Assembly (NCBI GenBank): GCA_025057575.1
Contig: JANXBO010000001.1
Span: 62,001-126,000, forward strand
Direction of reading: 5' to 3'
DNA length: 64,000 bases
Origin: Candidatus Caldisaccharidevorator malaysiensis
GTDB taxonomy: Bacteria > Armatimonadota > Fervidibacteria > Fervidibacterales > Fervidibacteraceae
Below are positions 37,087-45,454 of this stretch, piece by piece (positions within the stretch are counted from its first letter, which is position 1; every line of letters begins with the position of its first letter). Made by a program: the position numbers and the translations under genes. Under the pieces are notes generated by a model. That model did not search any database and had not been told where the DNA came from. It saw only the letters and a list, made by a program, of their open reading frames with translations.

Positions 37087-38964
37087 TCACAAAACGAATT
37101 GTAGGATCCGCACATCATACGGGAGTAGTTTGAGGGATAAAGAAGCGGTTGGCGTTCGCTCTTGGTAGGAGGGTGTTTCCCCACCTCGTAATTGCCGAAG
37201 GCGCATCGTTTTTGCCGGAAGGGCTCCCAAAACCTCCACTTTCAGGTCGACGATGTCGGCAGTCGTGTTGACCAGAAGAAGGTTGCGCGCTGTTGCGGTG
37301 CTGCCAGCGAGGCAAAGGACCCCAGGGATGCTGGTCGTGGACGACACCAAAGCCGTTCCCACCGGAAAGTAGGTCTGGCACACCCATAACGCCCAGTAGA
37401 GGGGCGTCGGGATCGCTTCAGAATTCAGAAGCCCCCAGCCACCACCGCTGACCTTATATTGCAAAAGCGCTTCCGCTTTACCGGCTAACTGACAGAATAC
37501 GGCAACCAGCCAAGCGACGCCCAGCCCGGAGGAAACCCGTTGATCTAAGGCTTCGCCCTGGGCTCCCTTTTGCCAGTTGACGGCACATTCTGTCACGGCA
37601 AGAGGAACGCCCTTGGGCGGAAACAGGCGTTTCAGCCAATCCACCAGCCCTGTCAACGGCACTTGGTCAGGAAGATCAGATGGGACCGTCCATCGGGCAG
37701 CTGCCATCAGTTCGTCGTCGGATGTGGAGGTGAGACGGGAGCCGTAGAAGTGGACCGACAGAAAATCGGGTTTAAATGGCTGGGATAATAGGAGAGTCAG
37801 TCGTTCCCGCCAAGCCGCTGACTCACCGACGCCTCCTATCTGAATATTGGGCGCACTCCTCTTTAGGACAGTCATCACCCGTTGGAAGTAGTCGGCGCAC
37901 ATCTCCGGTTTCAGTCGTAGAGGGGGTTCCCTGGGTCTTTGAAAGATCTCATAGAGCCGCACGGTTGGCGATAAGCGCTGAGTAATGACCTGGCACTCCG
38001 CTTCAAAAATTCCACTCGTTAAGTCCTCAACGCTTCGTGGAGAGAGATTGACAACTGGCACCATCCTCAGCCCTTGCACCTGCTGGGCCCACCGCTGAAT
38101 TCGGGCAAGAGCCACCTCTAAACTTCCCTGTCGGGCGACTTCATCCATCTGGATGCGAACCCAGCCCAAACTGAGCCCCGCCAACCATTTTCTCGCCCTC
38201 GGGTCTTCTAAGAGTTCCAGGTTTTCAGAAGCAAAGTTCGTTCCCCACCGCAACCCGTTGATAGAGGTCACTGTCCTAAAGTCAACGACCAGACGAGCCC
38301 CTACGATTTTGGGACCCGGCAGGGGCTCCACAGCCGTCAAATCGTCTATAAAGAAGAAAAAGGGCAAAAACGGACCGACTTTCTCCAACCGCAACTCCCT
38401 GGTCCAACTGAGAAAAGGTCCCACTGATAAACCGTCTTCACTAACAAACTGACTCCAGTAAAGTTCCCGTCGCTCCCACTCATCGGGCAACCGCAACGGG
38501 CAGCGAAACAAGGTCTCTTTTCCATCTTGGTAAACGGCCAAAACAAGGAAGATTTCTGATGCACTGCCGTCGCCCAGAAGCCAGAGACTTAATCCTGGGA
38601 TTTTCTCTTTGACGAACCGCTCACCATCCACGGGAAAAACGAAGCGCACGACCTCGCCTGACTGGGCGGCCGAAACCAGAAAAAGTCCGCATCGGGATGA
38701 GGTCTGATGCCTCGGGACGATAACCGGCAACACCGCCCCTAATGGTTGCTTTCTGTTGGGTTTTTCTTCAGAACGGGTTGACCACTTACCAGTGCCCTCC
38801 TCAAAATTGTCCAGCAAGCGGGGCTGACCGGGCACGGGGCAACAGAAACAGCAGACCAATACGCAAAGGATCAGCGATCGCCAGTCGCCGCACGGAAACT
38901 TTCTGTTGATTGGGCGCTCCGAAAGAGGCTTGTTCTCACCAATAGGAAAGGGAGCACCAATCAT
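37087..38964 (-). CDS. Secreted TIM-barrel glycosidase-like protein with N-terminal carbohydrate-binding-like domain
   Basis: 625 residues. A hydrophobic Cys-rich signal (LILCVLVCCFCCPVPG, possible lipobox) precedes LLDNFEEGTGKWS, the start typical of CBM11/CIA30-like sandwiches. After about residue 220 comes a TIM-barrel pattern: RWGTNFAS, LGWVRIQMDE, VPVVNLSP, PDFLSVHFYG and a late PLAVTECAVNW with a candidate catalytic Glu. The C-terminus is beta-rich (RNLLLVNTTADIVDL). It recalls GH39/GH51-like clan A enzymes, but the acid/base Glu at strand 4 is not obvious (YEIFQRPRE). Substrate unknown. Its ATG overlaps the ATPase TGA. Confidence 0.65.
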   Translation of the reverse strand: MIGAPFPIGENKPLSERPINRKFPCGDWRSLILCVLVCCFCCPVPGQPRLLDNFEEGTGKWSTRSEEKPNRKQPLGAVLPVIVPRHQTSSRCGLFLVSAAQSGEVVRFVFPVDGERFVKEKIPGLSLWLLGDGSASEIFLVLAVYQDGKETLFRCPLRLPDEWERRELYWSQFVSEDGLSVGPFLSWTRELRLEKVGPFLPFFFFIDDLTAVEPLPGPKIVGARLVVDFRTVTSINGLRWGTNFASENLELLEDPRARKWLAGLSLGWVRIQMDEVARQGSLEVALARIQRWAQQVQGLRMVPVVNLSPRSVEDLTSGIFEAECQVITQRLSPTVRLYEIFQRPREPPLRLKPEMCADYFQRVMTVLKRSAPNIQIGGVGESAAWRERLTLLLSQPFKPDFLSVHFYGSRLTSTSDDELMAAARWTVPSDLPDQVPLTGLVDWLKRLFPPKGVPLAVTECAVNWQKGAQGEALDQRVSSGLGVAWLVAVFCQLAGKAEALLQYKVSGGGWGLLNSEAIPTPLYWALWVCQTYFPVGTALVSSTTSIPGVLCLAGSTATARNLLLVNTTADIVDLKVEVLGALPAKTMRLRQLRGGETPSYQERTPTASLSLKLLPYDVRILQFVL

Positions 38965-40856
38965 CTTAGGAGCCTTATGGCATTGAGGATAACGATCATA
39001 GCGCTGGCTTCGTGGATGACCGCTCCCCAGATGGGGTTGATCCAGCCCTGACTGGCAGCAACGATGGCGCCGATGTTGACAACCGTGCTAAAGAACAGGT
39101 TCTGCCGAATCACCGAGACAGTTCTTTTGGCGAGATGAAGGGCTTCGGGCATCTTCCTTAGATCGTCCGTCAAGAAGGCGAGATCGGCAACTTCCACAGC
39201 GATATCCGTTCCCGAGCGCCCCATCGCCACTCCCACGTCCGCAGCGGCGAGGGCAGGTCCATCATTAATCCCATCACCGACAAAAGCGACTTTGATGCCC
39301 GCAGAGCGCCAGTTCTCTATAAAGGCGGGCTTCTCCTCAGGAAGGAGCCCCGCATAGTATGTCGGAATGCCCAATGCGGAGGCGACGGAACGGGCGACTC
39401 GTTCGTTGTCGCCCGTCAGAATGGCGAGGTCCACGGCTTGTTGCTTTAAGATCCGGACGGCATCGCCTGCCTCTGCTCGCAGGGTATCCTGAAGACAGAT
39501 CAGTCCCTTCACCGCTCCCCCGACACTCACACCGAGAACAGTGTGACCGTTTTCCTCGTGACGGCTCGCCACGGACAAAACAGACTCAAGGTCCTGTTCC
39601 TTAAAAGATCCGACCCAACGAAGCCGACCGACGGCGACCGTCTGCCCGTTCACTCTTCCCGAGACGCCCTTGCCCGGCACCACCTGAAAGTCTGAAGGTT
39701 GCTCCCAAAGATCTTGCTGATCACGAGCGTAGGCGCAGATCGCCCGAGCAAAAGGATGTTCGCTCAATCGCTCCAAACTGGCAGCGAGACGGACAATCTC
39801 TTTCTCAGAAAGTTCCGATAAGGGGGTGACGCACGTAACGGAAGGTCGTCCTATCGTTAAGGTCCCCGTCTTGTCAAAAGCGGTCAACGTGACTTGCGCT
39901 GTCGCCTCCATCGCCCGACCGCCCTTGACCAGAATCGCTCGTTTGGCAGCCCGACCGATGCCCGCCACGATCGCCGTTGGTGTCGCCAAAACGAGAGCGC
40001 AAGGGCAAAAAACGATAAGGACCGTCACCGCTCGGATCATTTCGCCCGTTACCCACCAGACGACCCCTGCCGTCCCGATCGCCAAGGGGACATACCATTG
40101 AGCGAACCGATCCGCTAATCGCTCAATGGGCGCCTTTCGGGATCGGGCTTCTTCCATCAACCTCTTGATTTGACCGTAAGTCGTTTTGTCGCCGACTCGT
40201 TCACATCGGATTTCCAAAGGTCCCGTAAGATTGATGGTCCCGGCGAAAGCGAAGTCTCCAGGACCCTTGTCAGCGGGAACCGACTCGCCGGTGACGGTGC
40301 TCTCATCCAGGGACGATGCGCCCGAAACGATGACCCCATCAACGGGGAGCCTCTCTCCCGCCCGCACGATAACCCGATCGCCGACCTGCACCTTCTCAAT
40401 AGGGATTTCCTCTTCCCGACCGTCTCGGCGAACTAAAGCCGTCTTTGGAAGACCGACCAAAAGGGAGGCGACCGCCCGCTCCGCTCGGGCAACGGTCCAT
40501 TGTTCCAACAGCCCACCACCCAGCAGCATCACGCCGACGACCGCTCCCGCATGATACTCCCCCCCATAAAGGCTGGCGAGAATGGCTAAACCGACCAAGA
40601 CGTCCACATTCCATTTCCCCGCCCGAAGGGTCTCGAGAGCCGACTTCAGAATCAGCGTCAGCGAGGCAACCGCCGACAATGCATACAGCCAGTCACTGGC
40701 GGAAGGTAACAGGAAATGACTGATCCATCCGCTCATTAGCAGAAGAGCGGCGATGGCGATCACGTTCCCCTCACGACTCTTCAGTAGGGAAAGAAAAGTT
40801 GTTGCGGAGCCTTCAAAACGACAACAATCTGGGCAGGACTGGTTTGTTAATTCCAT
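38961..40856 (-). CDS. P1B-type heavy-metal translocating ATPase
   Basis: 631 residues. Seen in order: an N-terminal SCPDCC cluster instead of an HMA domain; TM helices; the TGES actuator loop (DESTVTGESVP); CPC in TM6 (VFCPCALVLATPT); phosphorylation site DKTGTLT; SEHPFA; the nucleotide domain; and hinge VGDGINDGPALAAADVGVAMG. The last helix reads WGAVIHEASAMIVILNAIRLL. CPC is usual for Cu+ and Zn/Cd pumps, while a His-Glu in the last helices is seen in the Co/Fe-type P1B-4 group, so the metal is uncertain. It sits 18 bases after the selenocysteine peroxiredoxin gene and overlaps the next gene by ATGA, which suggests an oxidative-stress and metal operon. Confidence 0.9.
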   Translation of the reverse strand: MELTNQSCPDCCRFEGSATTFLSLLKSREGNVIAIAALLLMSGWISHFLLPSASDWLYALSAVASLTLILKSALETLRAGKWNVDVLVGLAILASLYGGEYHAGAVVGVMLLGGGLLEQWTVARAERAVASLLVGLPKTALVRRDGREEEIPIEKVQVGDRVIVRAGERLPVDGVIVSGASSLDESTVTGESVPADKGPGDFAFAGTINLTGPLEIRCERVGDKTTYGQIKRLMEEARSRKAPIERLADRFAQWYVPLAIGTAGVVWWVTGEMIRAVTVLIVFCPCALVLATPTAIVAGIGRAAKRAILVKGGRAMEATAQVTLTAFDKTGTLTIGRPSVTCVTPLSELSEKEIVRLAASLERLSEHPFARAICAYARDQQDLWEQPSDFQVVPGKGVSGRVNGQTVAVGRLRWVGSFKEQDLESVLSVASRHEENGHTVLGVSVGGAVKGLICLQDTLRAEAGDAVRILKQQAVDLAILTGDNERVARSVASALGIPTYYAGLLPEEKPAFIENWRSAGIKVAFVGDGINDGPALAAADVGVAMGRSGTDIAVEVADLAFLTDDLRKMPEALHLAKRTVSVIRQNLFFSTVVNIGAIVAASQGWINPIWGAVIHEASAMIVILNAIRLLR

Positions 40857-40874
40857 TGTCTTCGCCCTCGTGAC

Positions 40875-41423
40875 TTATGACACTGCGCCTTCCTCTTCTC
40901 TGTTATCCTTCTGCAACGATTTCAGGACCTTAACGAGGTCCTCACCATGGGTCGCAACATTGACTTTTTGATCAACAAAGCGAATGATCCCTGTCGGATC
41001 AATGATAAAAGTGATTCGTTTTGCCAAACCCCTTTCCTGATCCCAAACACCGAATTGGCGCGCCACGGACCCGTTTTCGTCCGCAATGAGAGAAAAGGGA
41101 AGGTCCTCGGCTTGGGCAAAAGCCTTCTGACGGGTGACGCTGTCAGCACTGACGGCTACGATTGACGTTCCCAGTTGCTCTAATTTCCCCCCTGCCGACC
41201 GCAGGGATCTCATTTGGAGGGTTCATCCGGATGTGTGCGCCTTCACAAAAAAACTGAGGATGAGCCACCTACCCTTGAAGTCGTCGAGACGAACTTCTTT
41301 GCCTTCCTGGTTTCGGGCTTGGAAGAAGGGTGCTTTCTGACCCGGCGTTAGAGGTGCTGGGGGCTCCCCGCTGACCCCGCCACCGGTGTCCACCAGCCAG
41401 CACAGCCCCATCAGGTATCCCAT
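40875..41423 (-). CDS. Peroxiredoxin with in-frame UGA at the peroxidatic cysteine (probable selenoprotein)
   Basis: Read through one TGA (41225-41223) the frame gives 182 residues of a PrxQ/BCP-like peroxiredoxin. It has APFFQARNQEGKEVRLDDF, then WLILSFFVKAHTSG-[TGA]-TLQMRSLR, IVAVSADSVTRQKAF, LPFSLIADENGSVARQFGV, and ITFIIDPTGIIRFV. The TGA is codon 67 and falls exactly where the family has its catalytic Cys (T-P-G-C-T). Both halves are in one frame, so no frameshift is involved. A hairpin suited to be a SECIS follows. I infer insertion of selenocysteine, making a thiol-dependent peroxidase with a Sec nucleophile. Alternatives are a Cys-to-stop mutation or a read error. The start ATG 41423 is weakly supported; the metal ATPase follows in the operon. 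Confidence 0.8.
41190..41206 (-). promoter_or_regulatory. SECIS-like hairpin after the UGA codon
   Basis: On the minus strand CCCTGC (41206-41201), loop GGTCG (41200-41196) and GCAGGG (41195-41190) form a perfect 6-bp stem. The loop starts 22 bases after the TGA. Bacterial SECIS elements lie inside the coding region just after UGA and present a short loop with a G-U that SelB reads. The E. coli fdhF loop is GGUCU, flanked by the same GC closing region. A U-G pair can extend the stem by one. The position and loop agree; SelB binding is not shown. Confidence 0.7.
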
Positions 41424-41562
41424 TGACTCGTTCTCTTCTCCTTTCCGTCATTGCCTGTCCCCGATAAATTTTGAACCAGTAAAGACCTATTGGCTAATTG
41501 GGGACGCATCAAGGGTCTCTGGACGCAAAGTAAAGTTCCAAGGCGCGGAGGAAAATTGTGAA

Positions 41563-42354
41563 TTGAAGGAAAAAGACAAGTTTCGCCTCTATCAAAGGAC
41601 CAGGGACCCAAAATTACGGGAGGAACTGGTTCAATTACACCGACCGTTAGCCGAGCATATCGCCCGTCAGTTTGTTGGGATCGGGGAGCCTTTGGAAGAT
41701 TTGGTCCAGGTCGCTCTCATCGGGCTGATTAAGGCTATTGATCGCTACGATGTGGACCGGGGCACCGCCTTTACGACTTTTGCCTGGTATCACATTAAGG
41801 GTGAGATTAGTCACTATTTGAGAGATCAGGGGAAATTGATCGGTGAGCCCGCCTGGCTTCAAGAAGCCCGAATCCGAGTGGAGCGGGCACGACAGTATTT
41901 GACCCAGAAACTGGGAAGAGAGCCGACGACGGAGGAGATTGTCCAGGAGTCTCGGTTGACCACAGAGGTGGTGGAGAAGGTCCAGAGCACCGCCGGTCTC
42001 TTCCGCGTTTCTTCCCTTGAGGAGGTTGGGTCCGACGAAGCCGACGAGTCGGTGTCCTTAGAGACCACCGTCTTGGACCAGCACGAGATGGACGCAGAGC
42101 AGCAGTTCTGGATTCGCCGAGCGGTGACCCGCCTCCCAGACCTTCAACGGAAAATTATTGAATTACTGTTTTGGAGAGACCTAAGTCAGACCGAGATTGC
42201 GGAAATTTTAGGTGTGTCGGTGACTTACGTCAGTTATCTTTACAAGGAAGCAAGAAACAACCTCCGGCGGTTGCTGTCCGGACAAGTGGTTCGTCCCCGA
42301 GAAAGGGGTCGTCAACGGAAAAAAAGGAAAGGGGAAGCCGACGAGCAAAAATGA
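41563..42354 (+). CDS. Sigma-70 family factor of the SigB/SigF/SigG type (group 3)
   Basis: About 263 residues from TTG 41563, which has GGAGG 11 bases ahead. A longer frame from 41386 would run into the divergent peroxiredoxin gene. Region 2 holds LEDLVQVALIGLIKAIDRYD and AFTTFAWYHIKGEISHYLRD, characteristic of SigB/F-type factors. Region 3 (LGREPTTEEIVQES) and region 4 (DLSQTEIAEILGVSVTYVSYLYKEA) follow, then a basic tail (RERGRQRKKRKGE). It probably controls a stress or developmental regulon. The stop overlaps the cysS start by ATGA, so the pair is co-translated. Target promoters unknown. Confidence 0.9.
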   Translation: MKEKDKFRLYQRTRDPKLREELVQLHRPLAEHIARQFVGIGEPLEDLVQVALIGLIKAIDRYDVDRGTAFTTFAWYHIKGEISHYLRDQGKLIGEPAWLQEARIRVERARQYLTQKLGREPTTEEIVQESRLTTEVVEKVQSTAGLFRVSSLEEVGSDEADESVSLETTVLDQHEMDAEQQFWIRRAVTRLPDLQRKIIELLFWRDLSQTEIAEILGVSVTYVSYLYKEARNNLRRLLSGQVVRPRERGRQRKKRKGEADEQK

Positions 42355-43832
42355 AGCAAAAAAACTTCACGATCCGCCTCTACAACACATTGACTAAGAG
42401 AAAAGAACCCTTACATCCGCGGACGGAAAAAGTTCTGCATATGTATGTCTGCGGTTTAACCCCTTATGACAGTATGCACATCGGACACGCTCGGACCTTC
42501 ACCATTTTTGACGCTTTCCGACGGTTCCTGGAACATCTGGGGTGGACGGTCATCCACGTCCAAAACTGGACTGATATAGACGACAAGATTATTCAAAGGG
42601 CAAACGAAAAGGGCTGTTCGTCTTCTGAACTTGCCGAGGATTACATTGCCGAGGCAATGACCGATTGGCAAAACTTGGGTCTTTGCCCACCTCATATAAT
42701 GCCCAGAGTCACCGATCACATCCCTGAGATCATCCAGAGCATTGGTGAGCTGATAAATGGGGGGTATGCGTATCAGGCAGATGGAGACGTGTATTTTTCG
42801 GTCGCCCGCTATCAGAACGAGTTCGGCGACTACGGTGATCTGTCGGGACAGAACCTGGAAGAGATTCAGGCGGGTGCCCGAGTGGAGCCGGGGGAGCACA
42901 AGAGGAATCCCATTGACTTCGCTTTATGGAAACGGGCAAAGGAAGGGGAGCCCTTTTGGGATAGCCCCTGGGGCAGGGGAAGACCCGGCTGGCATATTGA
43001 ATGCTCGGTCATGTCCCTAAAGTATCTGGGTCATCCGATAGACCTTCACGGGGCAGCCGTTGAACTGACCTTTCCTCATCACGAAAATGAGAAAGCCCAG
43101 TCCCAAGCCCTCGTCCGGGTCCAACCCGTTGTCCGTCACTGGATGCACTGCGGAGTCCTGAATGTGGCGGGCGACAAGATGAGCAAGTCGTTAGGCAACA
43201 TCATTCCTCTGTCCGAAGCCCTTAAGAAGTCTGGTCCCAATGACCTGAGGCTCCTTTTTCTTTCCACCCACTACCGTTCCCCTCTTAATTACACAGACGA
43301 CCTGATGGCAGGTGCCCGTGCCTCTGTCCGTCGCCTGTCGGAAGCACTGACTCAGGTCTTGCAGGTCCCGTCTCAACCCACAAAAGAAGAAGACACCACT
43401 TCTTCCAAGAAAAGCATTAGTCTCTTTCAGCTGGGTCACCAATCCACTGACCTTTTCTACCAAGCCCTTGCCGATGACTTCAATACAGCGGAAGCCCTCG
43501 GCTACGTTTTCCGGATGGTCGGCGGCATCCTAACGACCTTGGCTTTGGAGCGGGAGGGACTCTCCCCCCGCCAGAAGGAGGCGCTTCTGTTCCTTTTTGG
43601 AAAGATCAAATCCTGTTTAACCGTTTTGGGCTTTGATGTGGACCAGATGGTCACCCCTCCAGTCATCCAAGACGAAATGGCACAGGATCTAATGACCCTT
43701 CTCATTGAACTGAGGCAGAAACTGAGGGCGGAAAAATTATTTTCTCTTGCTGATTGGATCCGATCCTCCTTGGGCGAGAAGGGAATCATATTGGAAGACG
43801 GACCAGAGGGGACCCGGTGGCGAAGGAAATAG
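42351..43832 (+). CDS. cysS: Cysteinyl-tRNA synthetase
   Basis: 493 residues. Motifs: YVCGLTPYDSMHIGHAR (zinc Cys and HIGH), the WHIECSVMS zinc ligand, FPHHENEKAQS, and KMSKS in GDKMSKSLGN. The DALR-like anticodon region and C-terminal domain complete the class Ia enzyme. It charges tRNA-Cys. ATG 42351 overlaps the sigma gene stop (ATGA); the much longer frame from 42171 is only read-back through the sigma gene. Coupling of an essential synthetase to a stress sigma factor is unusual but plausible as an operon of convenience. Confidence 0.96.
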   Translation: MKQKNFTIRLYNTLTKRKEPLHPRTEKVLHMYVCGLTPYDSMHIGHARTFTIFDAFRRFLEHLGWTVIHVQNWTDIDDKIIQRANEKGCSSSELAEDYIAEAMTDWQNLGLCPPHIMPRVTDHIPEIIQSIGELINGGYAYQADGDVYFSVARYQNEFGDYGDLSGQNLEEIQAGARVEPGEHKRNPIDFALWKRAKEGEPFWDSPWGRGRPGWHIECSVMSLKYLGHPIDLHGAAVELTFPHHENEKAQSQALVRVQPVVRHWMHCGVLNVAGDKMSKSLGNIIPLSEALKKSGPNDLRLLFLSTHYRSPLNYTDDLMAGARASVRRLSEALTQVLQVPSQPTKEEDTTSSKKSISLFQLGHQSTDLFYQALADDFNTAEALGYVFRMVGGILTTLALEREGLSPRQKEALLFLFGKIKSCLTVLGFDVDQMVTPPVIQDEMAQDLMTLLIELRQKLRAEKLFSLADWIRSSLGEKGIILEDGPEGTRWRRK

Positions 43833-43945
43833 GGTTTTCTTCCACCAGACGGCGAAACCGCTCTTTTCAAGCCTTGAGTGATCAATCCCTACGGTTGACA
43901 TCACAGAAAAGAGACCTCGTTTGCGGTCTAACTGACTGAGGAGCA

Positions 43946-45454
43946 ATGAAGAAAAGGCTTTTAACCTGTTGGATCCTGGTTGGTCTTGCGGGGCTGATAG
44001 GACTTTTTTTTGGCATCGGTCTCTCTTTGTGGCAGAAGTCTGGACGAATCGCCCCCGGTGTCTTTGTAGCCGGTTGTCCTCTTGGGGGGCTCACTTTTCA
44101 GGCGGCAGTTCTTCGCCTTAAAGAAGTGAACCGGTCCTTGTCCGTTCAACCCATAACGATCGTTTTGAACGATCAGCCCATCGGATGCGTGTCCGCTGTC
44201 GACCTGGGTATTACCATTGATGGAAAAGCCACCGTTGAGAAGGCATTGCGGATCGGTCGTGAAGGGTCTGTTGGGGCTATCCTAAGGTCTCTCTGGCAAG
44301 GCTATTATAAAGGTCACCATTTGTCCCCAGTCATCCGATGGGACGAGAACAGAGGCAGAAGAGTCGTTGAACAACTCTCTAAAAGAGTCAACAAACCTGT
44401 AAGAGAAGCCCAAATTCACCTGATAGGGGACCGAGCCTGGGTTACCCGTCCGGAAGCGGGTTGCCAACTTTTGAAAGACAGGACCCTTGCCGTATGGGAG
44501 CAGCGAATCGGTTGGGGTCAATGGAAGACACTGCCCGTCATCGTGAGAATCTTAAAGCCGAAGACCCCAGAAAGCGCTTGGGATCAAGTCGATTCGGTGA
44601 TCGGTCGGCAAACCACCTATTTCCGGACGGGTCAAAGGAACCGATCCCACAACATCCGCCTCGCCGCAGCCTATCTGGACGGAATCTGGATAAGGCCAGG
44701 TCAGGTGATTTCCTTCAACCAATTGGTGGGACCTCGAACGCAGCGCCGGGGCTTTCGGGTTGCCCCTATCTTAGTGAAAGGAGAATACCGACAAGGCTTT
44801 GGAGGTGGCGTCTGTCAGGTTGCCGGCACTTTATACAATGCCGCTCTGAAAGCCGGATTGACGATAGTGGAACGGCATCCTCACAGCATACCCGTTGGTT
44901 ACCTCCCTGCCGGTCTGGACGCAACGGTCAACTTCGGTCTCTTAGACCTCAAGATTGCCAACCCATATCCGACCCCTGTGTGCCTTAAGACGGAAGTGAA
45001 AAATGGTCGGCTCACCGTGCTGGTTCTGGGTAAGAAGACCGGTCCGTCCTTCGTGCTGGTTCGTGATGTCCGACTGATTCATCCGATTGTTAGTGCACCG
45101 CGCAATAAATTGGATCAGAGGAAAGTGAGCAAACGAGGACGCTTTGGTTATGCGGTCCGTGTCTGGAGAATCAGACGGGACGGTTTCTCCGGTGGTCTTA
45201 GAGAGGCTATTAGTTCCGACTACTATCGTCCGGAGTCACCCGTTACCAGCGATGGGCGTGAGACCCCAACAGTGCTGGTCCAGACGGTCAGCGTCCAGCA
45301 AGGGAATCAGCCTTTGCCGGAAACGCCGGCGCCCTCAGAAAGCCATAGCCGCCAAGCAACGAGCGAACCAGTCGTTCGCTCAACGCCCGCCACTACAGAA
45401 GATTCTCAAGACCAAAAGTCACCCCAGGGGGAAGATGCAGGACCTTCTCAATAG
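43946..45454 (+). CDS. VanW-family membrane-anchored protein
   Basis: 502 residues. An N-terminal TM anchor (WILVGLAGLIGLFFGIGLSL) is followed by a peptidoglycan-binding-like domain (residues about 45-190) and the VanW domain (about 225-360) with RSHNIRLAAAYLDG, FNQLVGPRT and GGGVCQVAGTLYNAAL, the family core with its invariant Cys. The last 90 residues are Ser/Thr/Pro/Gln-rich and disordered. VanW proteins occur in envelope and glycopeptide contexts; their activity is unproven. The final 62 bases overlap the 3' end of the convergent dapB gene. Confidence 0.9.
   Translation: MKKRLLTCWILVGLAGLIGLFFGIGLSLWQKSGRIAPGVFVAGCPLGGLTFQAAVLRLKEVNRSLSVQPITIVLNDQPIGCVSAVDLGITIDGKATVEKALRIGREGSVGAILRSLWQGYYKGHHLSPVIRWDENRGRRVVEQLSKRVNKPVREAQIHLIGDRAWVTRPEAGCQLLKDRTLAVWEQRIGWGQWKTLPVIVRILKPKTPESAWDQVDSVIGRQTTYFRTGQRNRSHNIRLAAAYLDGIWIRPGQVISFNQLVGPRTQRRGFRVAPILVKGEYRQGFGGGVCQVAGTLYNAALKAGLTIVERHPHSIPVGYLPAGLDATVNFGLLDLKIANPYPTPVCLKTEVKNGRLTVLVLGKKTGPSFVLVRDVRLIHPIVSAPRNKLDQRKVSKRGRFGYAVRVWRIRRDGFSGGLREAISSDYYRPESPVTSDGRETPTVLVQTVSVQQGNQPLPETPAPSESHSRQATSEPVVRSTPATTEDSQDQKSPQGEDAGPSQ

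Noticed and set aside
40875-41423. Frameshift or pseudogene for the split peroxiredoxin
   Set aside because: Both parts lie in the same frame with only TGA between them, and both are well conserved. A nonsense mutation or read error remains possible but fits the Cys position and hairpin less well.
40875-41423. UGA reassigned to Trp or Gly in this organism
   Set aside because: TGA ends many intact genes here, for example in ATGA overlaps at 18142, 30851, 38961 and 42352.
41386-41562. N-terminal extension of the SigB-like factor
   Set aside because: It would overlap the divergent peroxiredoxin gene, and the family homology and ribosome site begin at 41563.
42171-42350. N-terminal extension of CysS
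   Set aside because: This part is an alternative frame of the sigma gene; normal CysS begins at the ATGA overlap.
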